Assembly (NCBI GenBank): GCA_016718875.1
Contig: JADKBL010000001.1
Coordinates: forward strand, 332,002 to 396,001
Source: Bacteroidota bacterium
GTDB taxonomy: Bacteria; Bacteroidota; Bacteroidia; Bacteroidales; VadinHA17
Reading direction: 5' to 3'
DNA length: 64,000 bases
Both the position numbers and the translations under genes were made by a program. Positions 54,763-63,717 of the stretch are shown in pieces. Every line of letters starts with the position of its first letter. Position 1 is the stretch's first letter. The notes beneath the pieces are model-generated. The model did not search any database. It saw only the letters and a program-made list of their open reading frames with translations, and was not told the DNA's origin.

Positions 54763-56505
54763 ATGAAAAGAATATCTATCATATATCTGTTTATGATCTT
54801 ACCATTATTGGTATTTCCACACAATACTTTAACCAAAAATTTTCCGGAGACGCGATTAAGTCAGACAATAGAGGTTGAAAAGCAGATCTGGTATTCCGGA
54901 TACCAGGAAGAACCATCATCGGAACAAAGAAAAATATCTTTCAGGTTCAGCAGTATTATTACAAACAGCGATCCGGGCAATGGGGCATTCAGATATAACA
55001 GGGATTCATTAAGGAAGGTTACCTATATATTTTTAGACGAATTTGACCTTTCCGGAGAAGATCAGACAAATTGGTATATGCAATGGAAAAAGGCTGCTAG
55101 TGCAACGGGAAAAGTAAGGATTAATATCGTGGAGGCTGAAGGTAAAAATATTAATGTCTTTTATTTCAAAGGTGTGTTTGTCAGGGAGAATGGCTACTGG
55201 AGGATCCCTGCAGAGTATATATCCGGATCAATGCCGGTTGATGGTGAGATTTATTATTTTGAGATAGATAAAAATAAAGAACCGGAAGAAGGAAAGGACA
55301 AACCGGAAAGTGTTGTTAAGGCAGAAGAGAGCCGGGAAGTTGCAGCAGTAACCACAATAGCAGAGCCTGAAAGGGAATCTCAGCCAATAGAACCTCAAAA
55401 ACAGACTGATTCTTCAGTTCCTGAAGTGAAAGTACCGGTTGAACAATCATTACCTTCTCCGGTAAATTCTGAAAAGCAAGCTAATCCCATAAATCCCGAG
55501 CAGGCTGCAACAGACAATTACCCAATGCCGGGTCAACAGAGAATAGTAAATGAAGAAAATAAACCTGAGCCTCAAATGCAGGCAGAGGTTACAAAAGAAA
55601 GTAATCCCGAGAGCGCTCAAGCTCTTCTTGAAAAGGAGGTGGTTAATACACAGGCTGAAAACCAAACTGTACAACCCAGAACAAGGGCAGTACAGGAAAG
55701 CAATCCGGCACCAAATTACCAGTCATCGCAGCAAACACAAACAAAACAGGAATCACAGCCGGTTCAGAGCACCAGAACCTCACAGCCAACCCAGCCAGCA
55801 CCCACAAGTCAGCCAAAAACCACAACCCAAAGCAGTCAGCCGCAGCCTGCACCAGTCAAAAAAGAGACTCCTGCAAGTCAGCCTGCACCAAAGGCAACTC
55901 AGCCGGCATCAAGGCCCTCTCAACCCTCTCAACCTTCACAACCTTCACCAGCTACCCGTTATCCAACTTCCCCACCAGCTACCTATGGCAATGTTATAAC
56001 CAAACGTACAGATGGTTCAAGGATCTTTCACGGAATAATTGAAACCGGCTATGGTTTTAAAGTAAATGATTACGGGATAAATAATTACAGGATCAACTTC
56101 ATTGGCAGTTTTAGTCTGGGTCAGCATTTTATGATTGGACTTGGTTTGGGTTACCGCCGTTACTTTGATAAACCGGAGAAACATACTGACTGGTACCTGG
56201 TATCAAGTAAAAGTCAGGTACCTGTATTCCTTGATCTGAGATACCTGTTTTCCAAAAAGCAACTGACACCTTATCTGGCATTGGGTATTGGAGGGACAAC
56301 AGAAAAAAGTAAATCTGATACGACATCATATGGATCTTTTATAAATCCTTCAGCAGGTATCTGGTACAGAATGTCGAAAAACACAGCACTTTTTGCAGGA
56401 GTTGCCTATGAAGGACTGGAAATGGAATTTGCCAAGCCGGTTGACAATATTCCTTTCAGAAGGAAGAATAGTTCGGTAAGTCTGAATATCGGGATTCAGT
56501 TCTGA
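54763..56505 (+). CDS. Outer-membrane beta-barrel protein with an N-terminal domain and a long Q/P/S-rich linker
   Basis: 580 residues: signal peptide; a domain of about 150 residues (30-180) rich in Trp and Tyr ('YMQWKKAASATGKVRIN'); a low-complexity linker (about 185-400) of Gln, Pro, Ser, Thr and Glu, which becomes the short tandem pattern 'PSQPSQPSQPS'; then a C-terminal barrel (about 410-580) with alternating strands ('FMIGLGLGYRRY', 'TPYLALGIGG', 'VSLNIGIQF') ending in Phe, as outer-membrane barrels do. The linker could span periplasm or peptidoglycan. No family name recognised for the N-terminal domain. Confidence 0.75.
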   Translation: MKRISIIYLFMILPLLVFPHNTLTKNFPETRLSQTIEVEKQIWYSGYQEEPSSEQRKISFRFSSIITNSDPGNGAFRYNRDSLRKVTYIFLDEFDLSGEDQTNWYMQWKKAASATGKVRINIVEAEGKNINVFYFKGVFVRENGYWRIPAEYISGSMPVDGEIYYFEIDKNKEPEEGKDKPESVVKAEESREVAAVTTIAEPERESQPIEPQKQTDSSVPEVKVPVEQSLPSPVNSEKQANPINPEQAATDNYPMPGQQRIVNEENKPEPQMQAEVTKESNPESAQALLEKEVVNTQAENQTVQPRTRAVQESNPAPNYQSSQQTQTKQESQPVQSTRTSQPTQPAPTSQPKTTTQSSQPQPAPVKKETPASQPAPKATQPASRPSQPSQPSQPSPATRYPTSPPATYGNVITKRTDGSRIFHGIIETGYGFKVNDYGINNYRINFIGSFSLGQHFMIGLGLGYRRYFDKPEKHTDWYLVSSKSQVPVFLDLRYLFSKKQLTPYLALGIGGTTEKSKSDTTSYGSFINPSAGIWYRMSKNTALFAGVAYEGLEMEFAKPVDNIPFRRKNSSVSLNIGIQF

Positions 56506-56538
56506 GATTGCATGGTAAAAACTAAACCAGCGTAAGAT

Positions 56539-57417
56539 ATGAAAAGGAGAGCCTTTTTGCAAACCACATTATATGGGTCTATTGCATTTCATTTTAGTTT
56601 TATTGCTGGTAAGAAACTAAAAACCAATCCAATCCAGAATTCTTTTTTTGATAAAAGAGAAGACACCATATTTGCCTGGCTTGGTATGGCAGGAGCTGTA
56701 ATAAATTGCCGCGGGACAATTATTTTCATAGATCCGTTAATCAGCTATGGCACCGACAGTAAAACCTGTGAAACAGGAAATAGTTTGCTTGTACCTTTGC
56801 CGGTTACTGCTGATTTAGTTCCAAAGGCTGATGTTGTCTGTTATACCCATGCCGACAGTGACCATTATGCTGAAAAGACAGCAAAGACTTTAAATACCAG
56901 ACTTTCTCCGACATTCATCAGTCCGGGACCAGTCTTTCAAAAATTGGATGAGCTTGGCATTGACAGGAGCCGTCAGATCAGGATCAGAGATTTTGCCACA
57001 TATTCTTTTGGGGAAGCAGAAATTGTAGTCACACCTGCCCTTCACGACTGGCAGAAAGTTGATCCATGGAAAAGGGAGGATTGCTGCGGTTATCTTATTA
57101 AAACACCTGATGGCACTATCTGGCATCCCGGCGATACACGACTAATTTCGGAACTTGAAGAGATTAAAAATGTAGATGTTATCTTTTTTGATGTGGCTGC
57201 AGTTGATTCTCATCTTGGACCTCAGGGTTCTGCCAGGCTTGCTGAAACTTCCGGAGCTAAGGCAATGATTGCTTATCACTATGGCACATTTGACCTTCCT
57301 CCAGGTTCCTATGGAGGTTGTGATCCCGATGATTCCCTTCCCTTTATTAAGAATCTGAAAGCAGATTTTCTAAAACCAGATCCGGGAGAGATTATAAAAC
57401 TTCCATATATAAATTAA
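56539..57417 (+). CDS. Exported metallo-beta-lactamase-fold hydrolase (UlaG-like)
   Basis: 292 residues with an export signal ('RRAFLQTTLYGSIAFHFSFIAG', twin-arginine-like 'KRRAFLQ'). The metal motif is 'THADSDHY' (HxDxDH variant), with later ligands in 'HPGDTR', 'DVAAVDSHLGPQGS' and 'AYHYGTF'. It resembles the UlaG / YtkL branch of the MBL fold, which includes lactonases and phosphodiesterases. It is followed after 10 bp by the next secreted protein, suggesting a pair. Confidence 0.85.
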   Translation: MKRRAFLQTTLYGSIAFHFSFIAGKKLKTNPIQNSFFDKREDTIFAWLGMAGAVINCRGTIIFIDPLISYGTDSKTCETGNSLLVPLPVTADLVPKADVVCYTHADSDHYAEKTAKTLNTRLSPTFISPGPVFQKLDELGIDRSRQIRIRDFATYSFGEAEIVVTPALHDWQKVDPWKREDCCGYLIKTPDGTIWHPGDTRLISELEEIKNVDVIFFDVAAVDSHLGPQGSARLAETSGAKAMIAYHYGTFDLPPGSYGGCDPDDSLPFIKNLKADFLKPDPGEIIKLPYIN

Positions 57418-57427
57418 ATAAAACCGG

Positions 57428-58615
57428 ATGGTTGCCAAAATTTCAAAAGTTGCTGTTATTTTATTAACACTGATTTTTTCAGTGGTGGTTAAAATTTCTG
57501 GGCAATCAATTACCTCTGAACAAAATCGTTCAATTCTTTTAGCCGGACAGGGCAATACAGTTAATCTTTCAGGATTCCTTACAGAAAAACTTCCTTTGAT
57601 CGGATACAGAAAAGTTGTATTGCCGGGGCCACAATATATAATCTCTGATGATCCTGAATATATCAGAATTCCGGAGGCAGTTGCAGTACGGGAAAAAGTA
57701 CAGCCCGGAGCAGTCAGGCTGTATGTATATAATGTAAACGGGATTCAGGAACCGGCAAAAATCGAAAGAAAAATAACGACAGTAATTAAAAATCTCGGGG
57801 AAGAGGATATGCATCTGCGGATGTTAAGATACTCTTCCCAGAAACCCTCAACGGACTATTTTCAAATTGCAAAAAAGGGATTGACAGATTTCTTTTCCTC
57901 CAGTCCATATAAAAAATCTTTAATAATAGCACCGGGTACAATAGTTCCGGTTGATGAACAACTTGAAAAGAATATTGTGAAGTATGATGAACTTGTACAT
58001 GGTCTTTATGAGTTTGTGATTGATCAGCCCGGGGAAATAAGTGTAATACAGACAGATCCGCAAACTTCGGGAGCAGATGCCGCAAAACGAATTGGAAATG
58101 TTCATCCCTCCAGTCGAACGAATGCGGGACGCGGCCTGTTTGGTGTATGTAATTATCTTGTGGTTGCAAATGATACCATAAGTACCACAGAACCTGCTTC
58201 CCAACTGATTGTTGCCGACGGGAGGATAGATCCCTGGGTAAATGGTATTGATGGCAGTACGGGGAAGATAATGAACCTGTCAGGAAATTATGGAGTGATA
58301 TACGAAATTGAAGTGAACTGGAAAAGCCCTGACGGAAAAGGTCTTGCCCTTATTACCTGGAATGCACTTGCGGGTGCTAAATGGTGCGACGGGATGGTCA
58401 CTGTAATTAAAGTCAGTGAGGGAAAGTATAAGGAAGGATATGTACAGGTTCCTTCTGATAAATCATTTAATACAGGTAATCCAGATGCTGTACTACTCCA
58501 GGTATTTCTGCCTGATCCGGAAAGTTCAATTCAAAAAATCAAACTTACTTTTACACCGCCCGGAGCTACCTGTCTGCCTGTTCCGCTTGCATTTATTCCG
58601 GTTGATCTGAAATGA
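57428..58615 (+). CDS. Secreted protein of unknown function, possibly DUF3370-like
   Basis: 395 residues with a signal peptide ('VILLTLIFSVVVKISGQ'). Beta-rich throughout, with 'VQPGAVRLYVYNVNGIQEPAKI', 'SGNYGVIYEIEVNW' and 'GYVQVPSDKSF'. Some stretches recall cyanobacterial DUF3370, but I cannot confirm this. It follows the MBL-fold gene by 10 bp and both are exported, so they may share a substrate. Converges with the YqaA-type gene. Confidence 0.6.
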   Translation: MVAKISKVAVILLTLIFSVVVKISGQSITSEQNRSILLAGQGNTVNLSGFLTEKLPLIGYRKVVLPGPQYIISDDPEYIRIPEAVAVREKVQPGAVRLYVYNVNGIQEPAKIERKITTVIKNLGEEDMHLRMLRYSSQKPSTDYFQIAKKGLTDFFSSSPYKKSLIIAPGTIVPVDEQLEKNIVKYDELVHGLYEFVIDQPGEISVIQTDPQTSGADAAKRIGNVHPSSRTNAGRGLFGVCNYLVVANDTISTTEPASQLIVADGRIDPWVNGIDGSTGKIMNLSGNYGVIYEIEVNWKSPDGKGLALITWNALAGAKWCDGMVTVIKVSEGKYKEGYVQVPSDKSFNTGNPDAVLLQVFLPDPESSIQKIKLTFTPPGATCLPVPLAFIPVDLK

Positions 58616-58624
58616 CCAGGAATA

Positions 58625-59065
58625 TCAGAAAACAAGGCCAGTAAGCCATCCCCAGATGACATACCGGATAAACTTCCCGGCAAGCATTGCAATGGCAGTT
58701 ATAAGTATATTGGCGCGGAGAAGTCCCAGGCCGACAGCAATAATATCACCCACAGCAGGCAGCCAGCAGAGGAAAGCAAATATTGCACCTCTTTTATAAA
58801 GGCGGTTGTGCCACCTTTCTATTGTTTCACGTTTAATCCGCAGGTACTTTTCAATCCATTCCCATTTTCCAAGATAACCAATGGCAAAGCTGCTCATGCC
58901 GCCCAGCCAGTTTCCTGCTGTAGCTACCATAACTGCAGAATATGGATCTGTTCCATTGGCTATCAGGAAGGTAAGCAATGCCTCCGAACTGAAGGGTACA
59001 ACTGTAGCAGCAAGAAAGCTGGCCAGGAATAATCCCCAGAGACTGTAATCAAAAAGTCCTTCCAT
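58625..59065 (-). CDS. YqaA-type DedA/SNARE-associated family membrane protein
   Basis: 146 residues with three or four helices and the YqaA pattern: 'FLAATVVPFSSEALL', 'GNWLGGMSSFAIGYLGK' and 'FLCWLPAVGDIIAVGLGLLR'. DedA-superfamily proteins include lipid scramblases or flippases; the small YqaA group is uncharacterised. It lies 37 bp downstream of exonuclease III on the same strand. Confidence 0.88.
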   Translation of the reverse strand: MEGLFDYSLWGLFLASFLAATVVPFSSEALLTFLIANGTDPYSAVMVATAGNWLGGMSSFAIGYLGKWEWIEKYLRIKRETIERWHNRLYKRGAIFAFLCWLPAVGDIIAVGLGLLRANILITAIAMLAGKFIRYVIWGWLTGLVF

Positions 59066-59102
59066 TTATTTTAAGAGTCAGATATTATTGCATTTAAACA
59101 GT

Positions 59103-59870
59103 TTAAAGGCTAAGTTCAATCCCCACCGGACAGTGATCAGAACCTGTTATCTCTTCATGAATGAAGGCATTTTTTACTGATGGAAGGAAAGATTCACTAA
59201 CCAGAAAATAATCGATTCTCCAGCCAATGTTCTTTGACCTTGCACCTGCCCTGTAGCTCCACCAGGTATATCTCTCTGTAGCATTTGGATACAACCGGCG
59301 AAAAGTATCAGCCAGCCCTCCTTCAATGAACCGGTTCATTCCATCTATCTCTTCCTGCATATACCCGGCTGTTTTATTATAGTTTGCTTTCGGGCGTGCC
59401 AGGTCAATCTCCTTATGAGCAACATTCAGGTCGCCGCATACGATAACAGGTTTAATTCTTTCAAGATTTTTCAGATAATCAAAGAAAGCTTTGTCCCACT
59501 CCTGTCTGTAACCTAACCTTTTTAATTCACTGCCGGAATTGGGTACATAAACATTAACCAGAAAATATGAATTGAACTCCATACATAACACCCTGCCTTC
59601 AGTATCATGCTCTTTAATATTTATTCCTTTTGTTACGTTCAGGGGTTCTGTTTTAGAGATAATGGTTGTCCCGGAGTAACCCGGTTTAATTGCTGAGTTT
59701 GAATAGATATGATAACCACCAAGAGGTCTGAGGGTTTCATCAACCTGATTCTCCAGTGCTTTTATCTCCTGCAGACATAGTATATCCGGGTTCAATAATT
59801 CCAGATCGTTAAAAAAGCTTTTTTTTGCTATGGCCCGGATTCCATTTACATTCCATGATACAATTTTCAT
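59103..59870 (-). CDS. xth: Exodeoxyribonuclease III
   Basis: 255 residues. Motifs of the ExoIII/AP endonuclease family: 'SWNVNGIRA', 'CLQEIKA' (metal Glu), 'CGDLNVAHKEIDLARP', 'GWRIDYFLVS' and the terminal 'GSDHCPV' with the catalytic His. It cuts abasic sites and degrades one strand from 3' ends in DNA repair. A second AP endonuclease (nfo) lies at 16.8 kb in this window. Confidence 0.95.
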   Translation of the reverse strand: MKIVSWNVNGIRAIAKKSFFNDLELLNPDILCLQEIKALENQVDETLRPLGGYHIYSNSAIKPGYSGTTIISKTEPLNVTKGINIKEHDTEGRVLCMEFNSYFLVNVYVPNSGSELKRLGYRQEWDKAFFDYLKNLERIKPVIVCGDLNVAHKEIDLARPKANYNKTAGYMQEEIDGMNRFIEGGLADTFRRLYPNATERYTWWSYRAGARSKNIGWRIDYFLVSESFLPSVKNAFIHEEITGSDHCPVGIELSL

Positions 59871-59891
59871 AGTCCTTGTTTTGATTCACTG

Positions 59892-59899
59892 CAAAAATA
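59892..59899 (-). promoter_or_regulatory. Possible -7 promoter element for exonuclease III
   Basis: Minus-strand TATTTTTG fits TAnnTTTG, 22 bp upstream of the ATG at 59870. No clear -33 TTTG was found. Confidence 0.35.
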
Positions 59900-59951
59900 G
59901 TGAAGAATGGTAAGCAAAAGACTACTTTTGACACCCGGGAATAAAGAATTG

Positions 59952-60749
59952 ATGAAATTGAATTTTTGCAGTCTAAGCAGTGGAAGCAGTGGAAACTGCT
60001 ATTACCTGGGAAACGAGTTTCATGGAATACTGATAGATGCCGGAATTTCAGCAACTTCGATCCGTAAGTTTCTGAAGGATATGGATATTTCCATGCAGTC
60101 AATTATGGGTGTTCTGATAACACACAATCATATAGATCACATCAAGGGACTTGAACTGCTTACAAGGAAAAACAGCCTTCCTGCATTCACCACCCCAAAA
60201 ATATGGGAAAGTATTCTCTCACCTCAAAAGAGAATATCCAGGGACTGCATCAGGGAAATACCATTACAGCAAATGTTTCATCTTGCAGGGTTCGATATTG
60301 AGGCATTTCCGGTCACTCATGATGCTCCCGAGACCATTGGATTCCATATTTGTGCAGGGGATAGAAAAATAACAATAGTTACCGACCTCGGACATATATG
60401 CCAGACCTCAGCGCCTTATATAAAAGCAGCTAATTTGCTTGTAATTGAGTCGAATTACGATGAACAGATGCTTGAGAATGGCCGATATCCTTATTTTTTA
60501 AAAGCAAGAATACGTTCAGATCACGGACATTTAGGGAATCATCAAACAGCAGAATTCCTTGCAGATAATATTAATGACAATCTGTTTCATATCTGTCTTG
60601 CCCATCTCAGCAAGAACAACAATACCCCGGAAATGGTACTTCAAACCCTGGAGCAAACTTTCCTGGCCAGGGGCATTATTCTGAATGGACGGCAGCGAAT
60701 TTCGGTTTTGAACAGGAACACTCCAACAGACCTGATAAGTCTGGTTTGA
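59952..60749 (+). CDS. WalJ/YycJ-like metallo-beta-lactamase-fold nuclease
   Basis: 265 residues from ATG 59952; the frame opens 15 codons earlier, but the conserved start 'LNFCSLSSGSSGNCYYLG' follows this ATG. The zinc motif 'ITHNHIDHIKG' (HxHxDH) and 'PVTHDAPETIGF', 'DLGH' and 'RSDHGHLGN' are typical of the YycJ/WalJ family, which has exonuclease activity and is linked to DNA repair. Divergent from exonuclease III; convergent with mgsA. Confidence 0.9.
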   Translation: MKLNFCSLSSGSSGNCYYLGNEFHGILIDAGISATSIRKFLKDMDISMQSIMGVLITHNHIDHIKGLELLTRKNSLPAFTTPKIWESILSPQKRISRDCIREIPLQQMFHLAGFDIEAFPVTHDAPETIGFHICAGDRKITIVTDLGHICQTSAPYIKAANLLVIESNYDEQMLENGRYPYFLKARIRSDHGHLGNHQTAEFLADNINDNLFHICLAHLSKNNNTPEMVLQTLEQTFLARGIILNGRQRISVLNRNTPTDLISLV

Positions 60750-60773
60750 AATTATGATTATTTAATGCTTTTT

Positions 60774-61232
60774 TTACCTGTTAAACTTCCTGTAGATCGG
60801 GTTTGTTGGTTTATAAGATGTAGACCATAGGTCTGAGGTTATCATTAAATCAGCTGAATGCCTGTTGCAGGCCACAGGAATATTATGAATCCTGCATTGA
60901 CGGAGCAGCATCATAATATCAGCTTCATGAGGGTTGGCAGATAAATCATCTATCAGGAATACGCAAAGATGAACCCTGCCTTCAACTACAAGAGCTGCAA
61001 TCTGGGCGTCGCCACCCATCGGCCCGGATTTCATCTTTGTAAGATTAAAGGGTACAGGTATATTATTTTCCGATGCATATTCTTCAAGTGTTTTTTCAAC
61101 TAAACTGCCGGTTGTTCCTGTACAAACCAGTCTGTTATTGTACAATGTTTCTATGTTATGTTTAACCCACTCGATCATATCGGCTTTTCTGGCATCATGT
61201 GCAATTAAAGCAATCGTTTTGTCTTTTATCAT
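60774..61232 (-). CDS. mgsA: Methylglyoxal synthase
   Basis: 152 residues. MgsA turns dihydroxyacetone phosphate into methylglyoxal and phosphate, a bypass of lower glycolysis when phosphate is short. The catalytic Asp is in 'GPMGGDAQIAALV', and 'TGTTG', 'DDLSANPHEADI' and 'NRHSADLMI' are conserved phosphate and active-site segments. A good promoter (61274-61305) lies just upstream. Confidence 0.95.
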   Translation of the reverse strand: MIKDKTIALIAHDARKADMIEWVKHNIETLYNNRLVCTGTTGSLVEKTLEEYASENNIPVPFNLTKMKSGPMGGDAQIAALVVEGRVHLCVFLIDDLSANPHEADIMMLLRQCRIHNIPVACNRHSADLMITSDLWSTSYKPTNPIYRKFNR

Positions 61233-61273
61233 TTTTAATAATTAAGCAGAGAATAATCCAATGTTGTAATTTT

Positions 61274-61305
61274 CAAAGTTAATCATACCTGATCTGTTTT
61301 TCAAA
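61274..61305 (-). promoter_or_regulatory. Promoter of mgsA (-33 TTTG, -7 TAACTTTG)
   Basis: On the minus strand a TTTG (61305-61302) is followed after 20 bp by TAACTTTG (61281-61274), matching both parts of the Bacteroidota sigma-ABfr consensus at the right spacing. The ATG at 61232 is 41 bp further on. This is the best promoter match I found in the window. Confidence 0.65.
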
Positions 61306-61417
61306 TTAAGACAGAATCTCAAGAAATGCTGAAGTTGATAAATAATCATACATTATTTATTTTCAAAGAATTAAGATGTTTTAACACTAATCTGAGACAA
61401 TATCCTGTCACTTTTTC

Positions 61418-61425
61418 TATTTTTG
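61418..61425 (+). promoter_or_regulatory. Possible -7 promoter element for the SelA-like gene
   Basis: TATTTTTG fits TAnnTTTG and lies 27 bp before the ATG at 61453. The -33 region has TCTG rather than TTTG. Confidence 0.4.
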
Positions 61426-61452
61426 TTTGCCAACCCATTAACAAAACAAATT

Positions 61453-63129
61453 ATGAAACGCAGAGAAATCATTAAGACTTTATCCGCAATTCCAGTTGCA
61501 GGAGGTATGATGTCAATAGAACCTTTTGTTACATCAGAGATTCAAAAGAAACCGGTAAGCGATGCAGGTCTTTTATCAAATCCTGCCGAAGGAGCCCTGG
61601 CTCTGGGACCACAGATATATCAGTCGATAGGTGTTGAGCCTGTTATCAATTGCAAGGGGACATTCACTGCAGTCGGCGGTTCTGTAGAATTGTCCGAAGT
61701 TCGCAAAGCTGTTGATTATGCTTCTCAGAACTATGTATATATTGATGAATTGGCGATGGCGGTAGGCAAAAGACTTGCTGCTATTACCGGTGCTGAATGG
61801 GGAATGGTGTCTTCAGGATGCGCTGCCGGGATGAAACATGTTACGATAGCCTGTCTTACAGACGGAGACCCTGAAAAGCTTGTCAGGGTTCCTGACCTTA
61901 CAGGTTTTACCAAGACAGAGGTGATAGCACCGCGTTACTCAAGAAATCAATACGATCATGCTATAAGAAATGCAGGCATAAAACTTATCACTGTGGATAC
62001 GATGGATGAGCTGAAAAATGCAATTAGCTCACGTACAGCGATGATCTATCTTTTCTCTGCTCCCCAGGAATACAACGAAGGACCATTATCAGTGGATAAT
62101 GTTGCAGCTGTTGCAAAGGAGAAAAACATACCTATACTTGTTGATGCAGCTGCTGAGGTACTTACAATACCAAATATTCACCTGAAACGCGGAGCAACTA
62201 TAGTAGCTTACAGTGGTGGAAAGGCAATCAGGGGACCACAGTGTGCCGGGCTTTTGCTTGGAAAGAAAGACCTTCTGTTTGCTGCATGGCAGGCAAGTTC
62301 ACCTCACCATGGCCCGGGGAGGGATAACAAGGTTGGCAAGGAAGAACATATAGGGATGCTGGCAGCTGTTGAGACATGGGTTAAGAGAAATCATCCGGAA
62401 GAAGAGAAAACATGGATATCATGGCTTGAATATATTTCGAAGAAAGTGACTACAGTAAATGGAGTGAGCACAAAGATAACGGAACCTCAGGGAGTTGATA
62501 ACCGCACTGCCCGCCTCTCAATAAGCTGGGATCCGGCAGCGCTGAATATTACCGCAGAGGAGGTTGCCGCTGACCTTGCTGAAAACAAACCAAGGATAGT
62601 AATTGGCGGAGGGCGTACAAATCCAAGGGAAGGTACAACCTCTATTTCCATTAGCGCTCATATGATGTTACCTGGTGATGAAAAGGTTGTTGCCGACCGG
62701 ATCTATAAGATCCTTGCCCAGAAACATGAAAAAAAGGAAGTTGTTGTTGAGCCTCCGGCAGCCGTTCTATCAGGTAACTGGGATGTATCTGTTGAATACT
62801 ATTCAGGCAAGGGAGAGCATAAACTGATTTTAGGGAAGCAGGAAGGGAACGATATAAGAGGAACACATAAGAGTACATTCTCAATGCTGGACATCGCAGG
62901 AAAGATAGAAGGTAAAAAGGTCAGGCTTCAGAGCAGCTACCGCGATAATGCTGAAACAGTACCTTTCACTTTTGACGGTGTTATTGACGGAGATTCGTTT
63001 TCAGGTGTATTGTATCTTGGGGAATACCGTTCTGCCAATTTCATAGCAAAAAGGTCGGAATCAAGACAAAGACCTGTTAATAATATAACAGTACCATCTT
63101 ACGGAGGCAAGAAAAGCGATTCCTGGTAG
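61453..63129 (+). CDS. Exported SelA-like PLP enzyme (D-glucosaminate-6-phosphate ammonia-lyase family) with a C-terminal beta-domain
   Basis: 558 residues from ATG 61453. The leader 'KRREIIKTLSAIPVAGGMM' has twin arginines and an Ala-Gly-rich core. The SelA/DgaE-like fold follows: 'PVINCKGTFTAVGGS', 'GCAAGMKHVTIACL', 'ILVDAAAEV' (Asp) and the PLP Lys in 'YSGGKAIRGPQ'. Residues about 445-545 add a beta-rich domain ('GNWDVSVEYYSGKGEHKLIL', 'YLGEYRSANFIAKR') not part of the lyase core. Relatives act on D-glucosaminate 6-phosphate or related 2-amino acids; here the substrate is unknown and would be periplasmic. Confidence 0.82.
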   Translation: MKRREIIKTLSAIPVAGGMMSIEPFVTSEIQKKPVSDAGLLSNPAEGALALGPQIYQSIGVEPVINCKGTFTAVGGSVELSEVRKAVDYASQNYVYIDELAMAVGKRLAAITGAEWGMVSSGCAAGMKHVTIACLTDGDPEKLVRVPDLTGFTKTEVIAPRYSRNQYDHAIRNAGIKLITVDTMDELKNAISSRTAMIYLFSAPQEYNEGPLSVDNVAAVAKEKNIPILVDAAAEVLTIPNIHLKRGATIVAYSGGKAIRGPQCAGLLLGKKDLLFAAWQASSPHHGPGRDNKVGKEEHIGMLAAVETWVKRNHPEEEKTWISWLEYISKKVTTVNGVSTKITEPQGVDNRTARLSISWDPAALNITAEEVAADLAENKPRIVIGGGRTNPREGTTSISISAHMMLPGDEKVVADRIYKILAQKHEKKEVVVEPPAAVLSGNWDVSVEYYSGKGEHKLILGKQEGNDIRGTHKSTFSMLDIAGKIEGKKVRLQSSYRDNAETVPFTFDGVIDGDSFSGVLYLGEYRSANFIAKRSESRQRPVNNITVPSYGGKKSDSW

Positions 63130-63144
63130 ACATAGGTATTTTTG

Positions 63145-63717
63145 TTAAATCTGGCTTAAGGCGTCGCTGAATCCGTATGCATTTATATCGAAATTGTATA
63201 CTGAGGATGAATCGCCAAGTATCTCAACATTGATTACACCTTCGCTCTGCAGGATAAAGATCCTGAACTGGCTGTAATCATTGTTATTTTGTTCTATCAG
63301 TATACCTCCTGATTTATTCCATCCCCTGGAGGAAGTCATCTCCAGTTCTTTACCGGATGAGTTTTTCATTTTAATCCTGACCGGGCCTGAGAACTTTTCA
63401 GCAGGATTGGATTTTTTTAACTTGTTTAAAAGTATTCCTGCATTATCCTTGTTCACCAGGAAGGCAGCATGAAGGTAATTGTCTGATCCTGTCAAATCTG
63501 AAAAGGTACCGTCTGCATCAAGCCGCACAAATTTCCTTCCTGTAGGCTCACCATTAGCATCAACATAGGTCTTAACAATCCATGGACTCGGAGCTGGTTT
63601 AGGAGCAACCGCTTTAGGTTTTGAAGAGGATTTTGGCTTTACATTACTTGCCGGCGGATTAGGTGAATTACAGCCAATCAGTAATAATAACAAAGGGAAT
63701 AATATCTTTTTAACCAT
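63145..63717 (-). CDS. Lipoprotein of unknown function
   Basis: 190 residues with a lipobox ('LLLIGC'), a Pro/Ser/Lys-rich linker (about 20-45), then a compact beta-rich domain with 'PTGRKFVRLDADGTFSD' and 'DYSQFRIFILQSEGVINVEI'. No family recognised. It converges with the SelA-like gene (15 bp apart). Confidence 0.7.
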   Translation of the reverse strand: MVKKILFPLLLLLIGCNSPNPPASNVKPKSSSKPKAVAPKPAPSPWIVKTYVDANGEPTGRKFVRLDADGTFSDLTGSDNYLHAAFLVNKDNAGILLNKLKKSNPAEKFSGPVRIKMKNSSGKELEMTSSRGWNKSGGILIEQNNNDYSQFRIFILQSEGVINVEILGDSSSVYNFDINAYGFSDALSQI

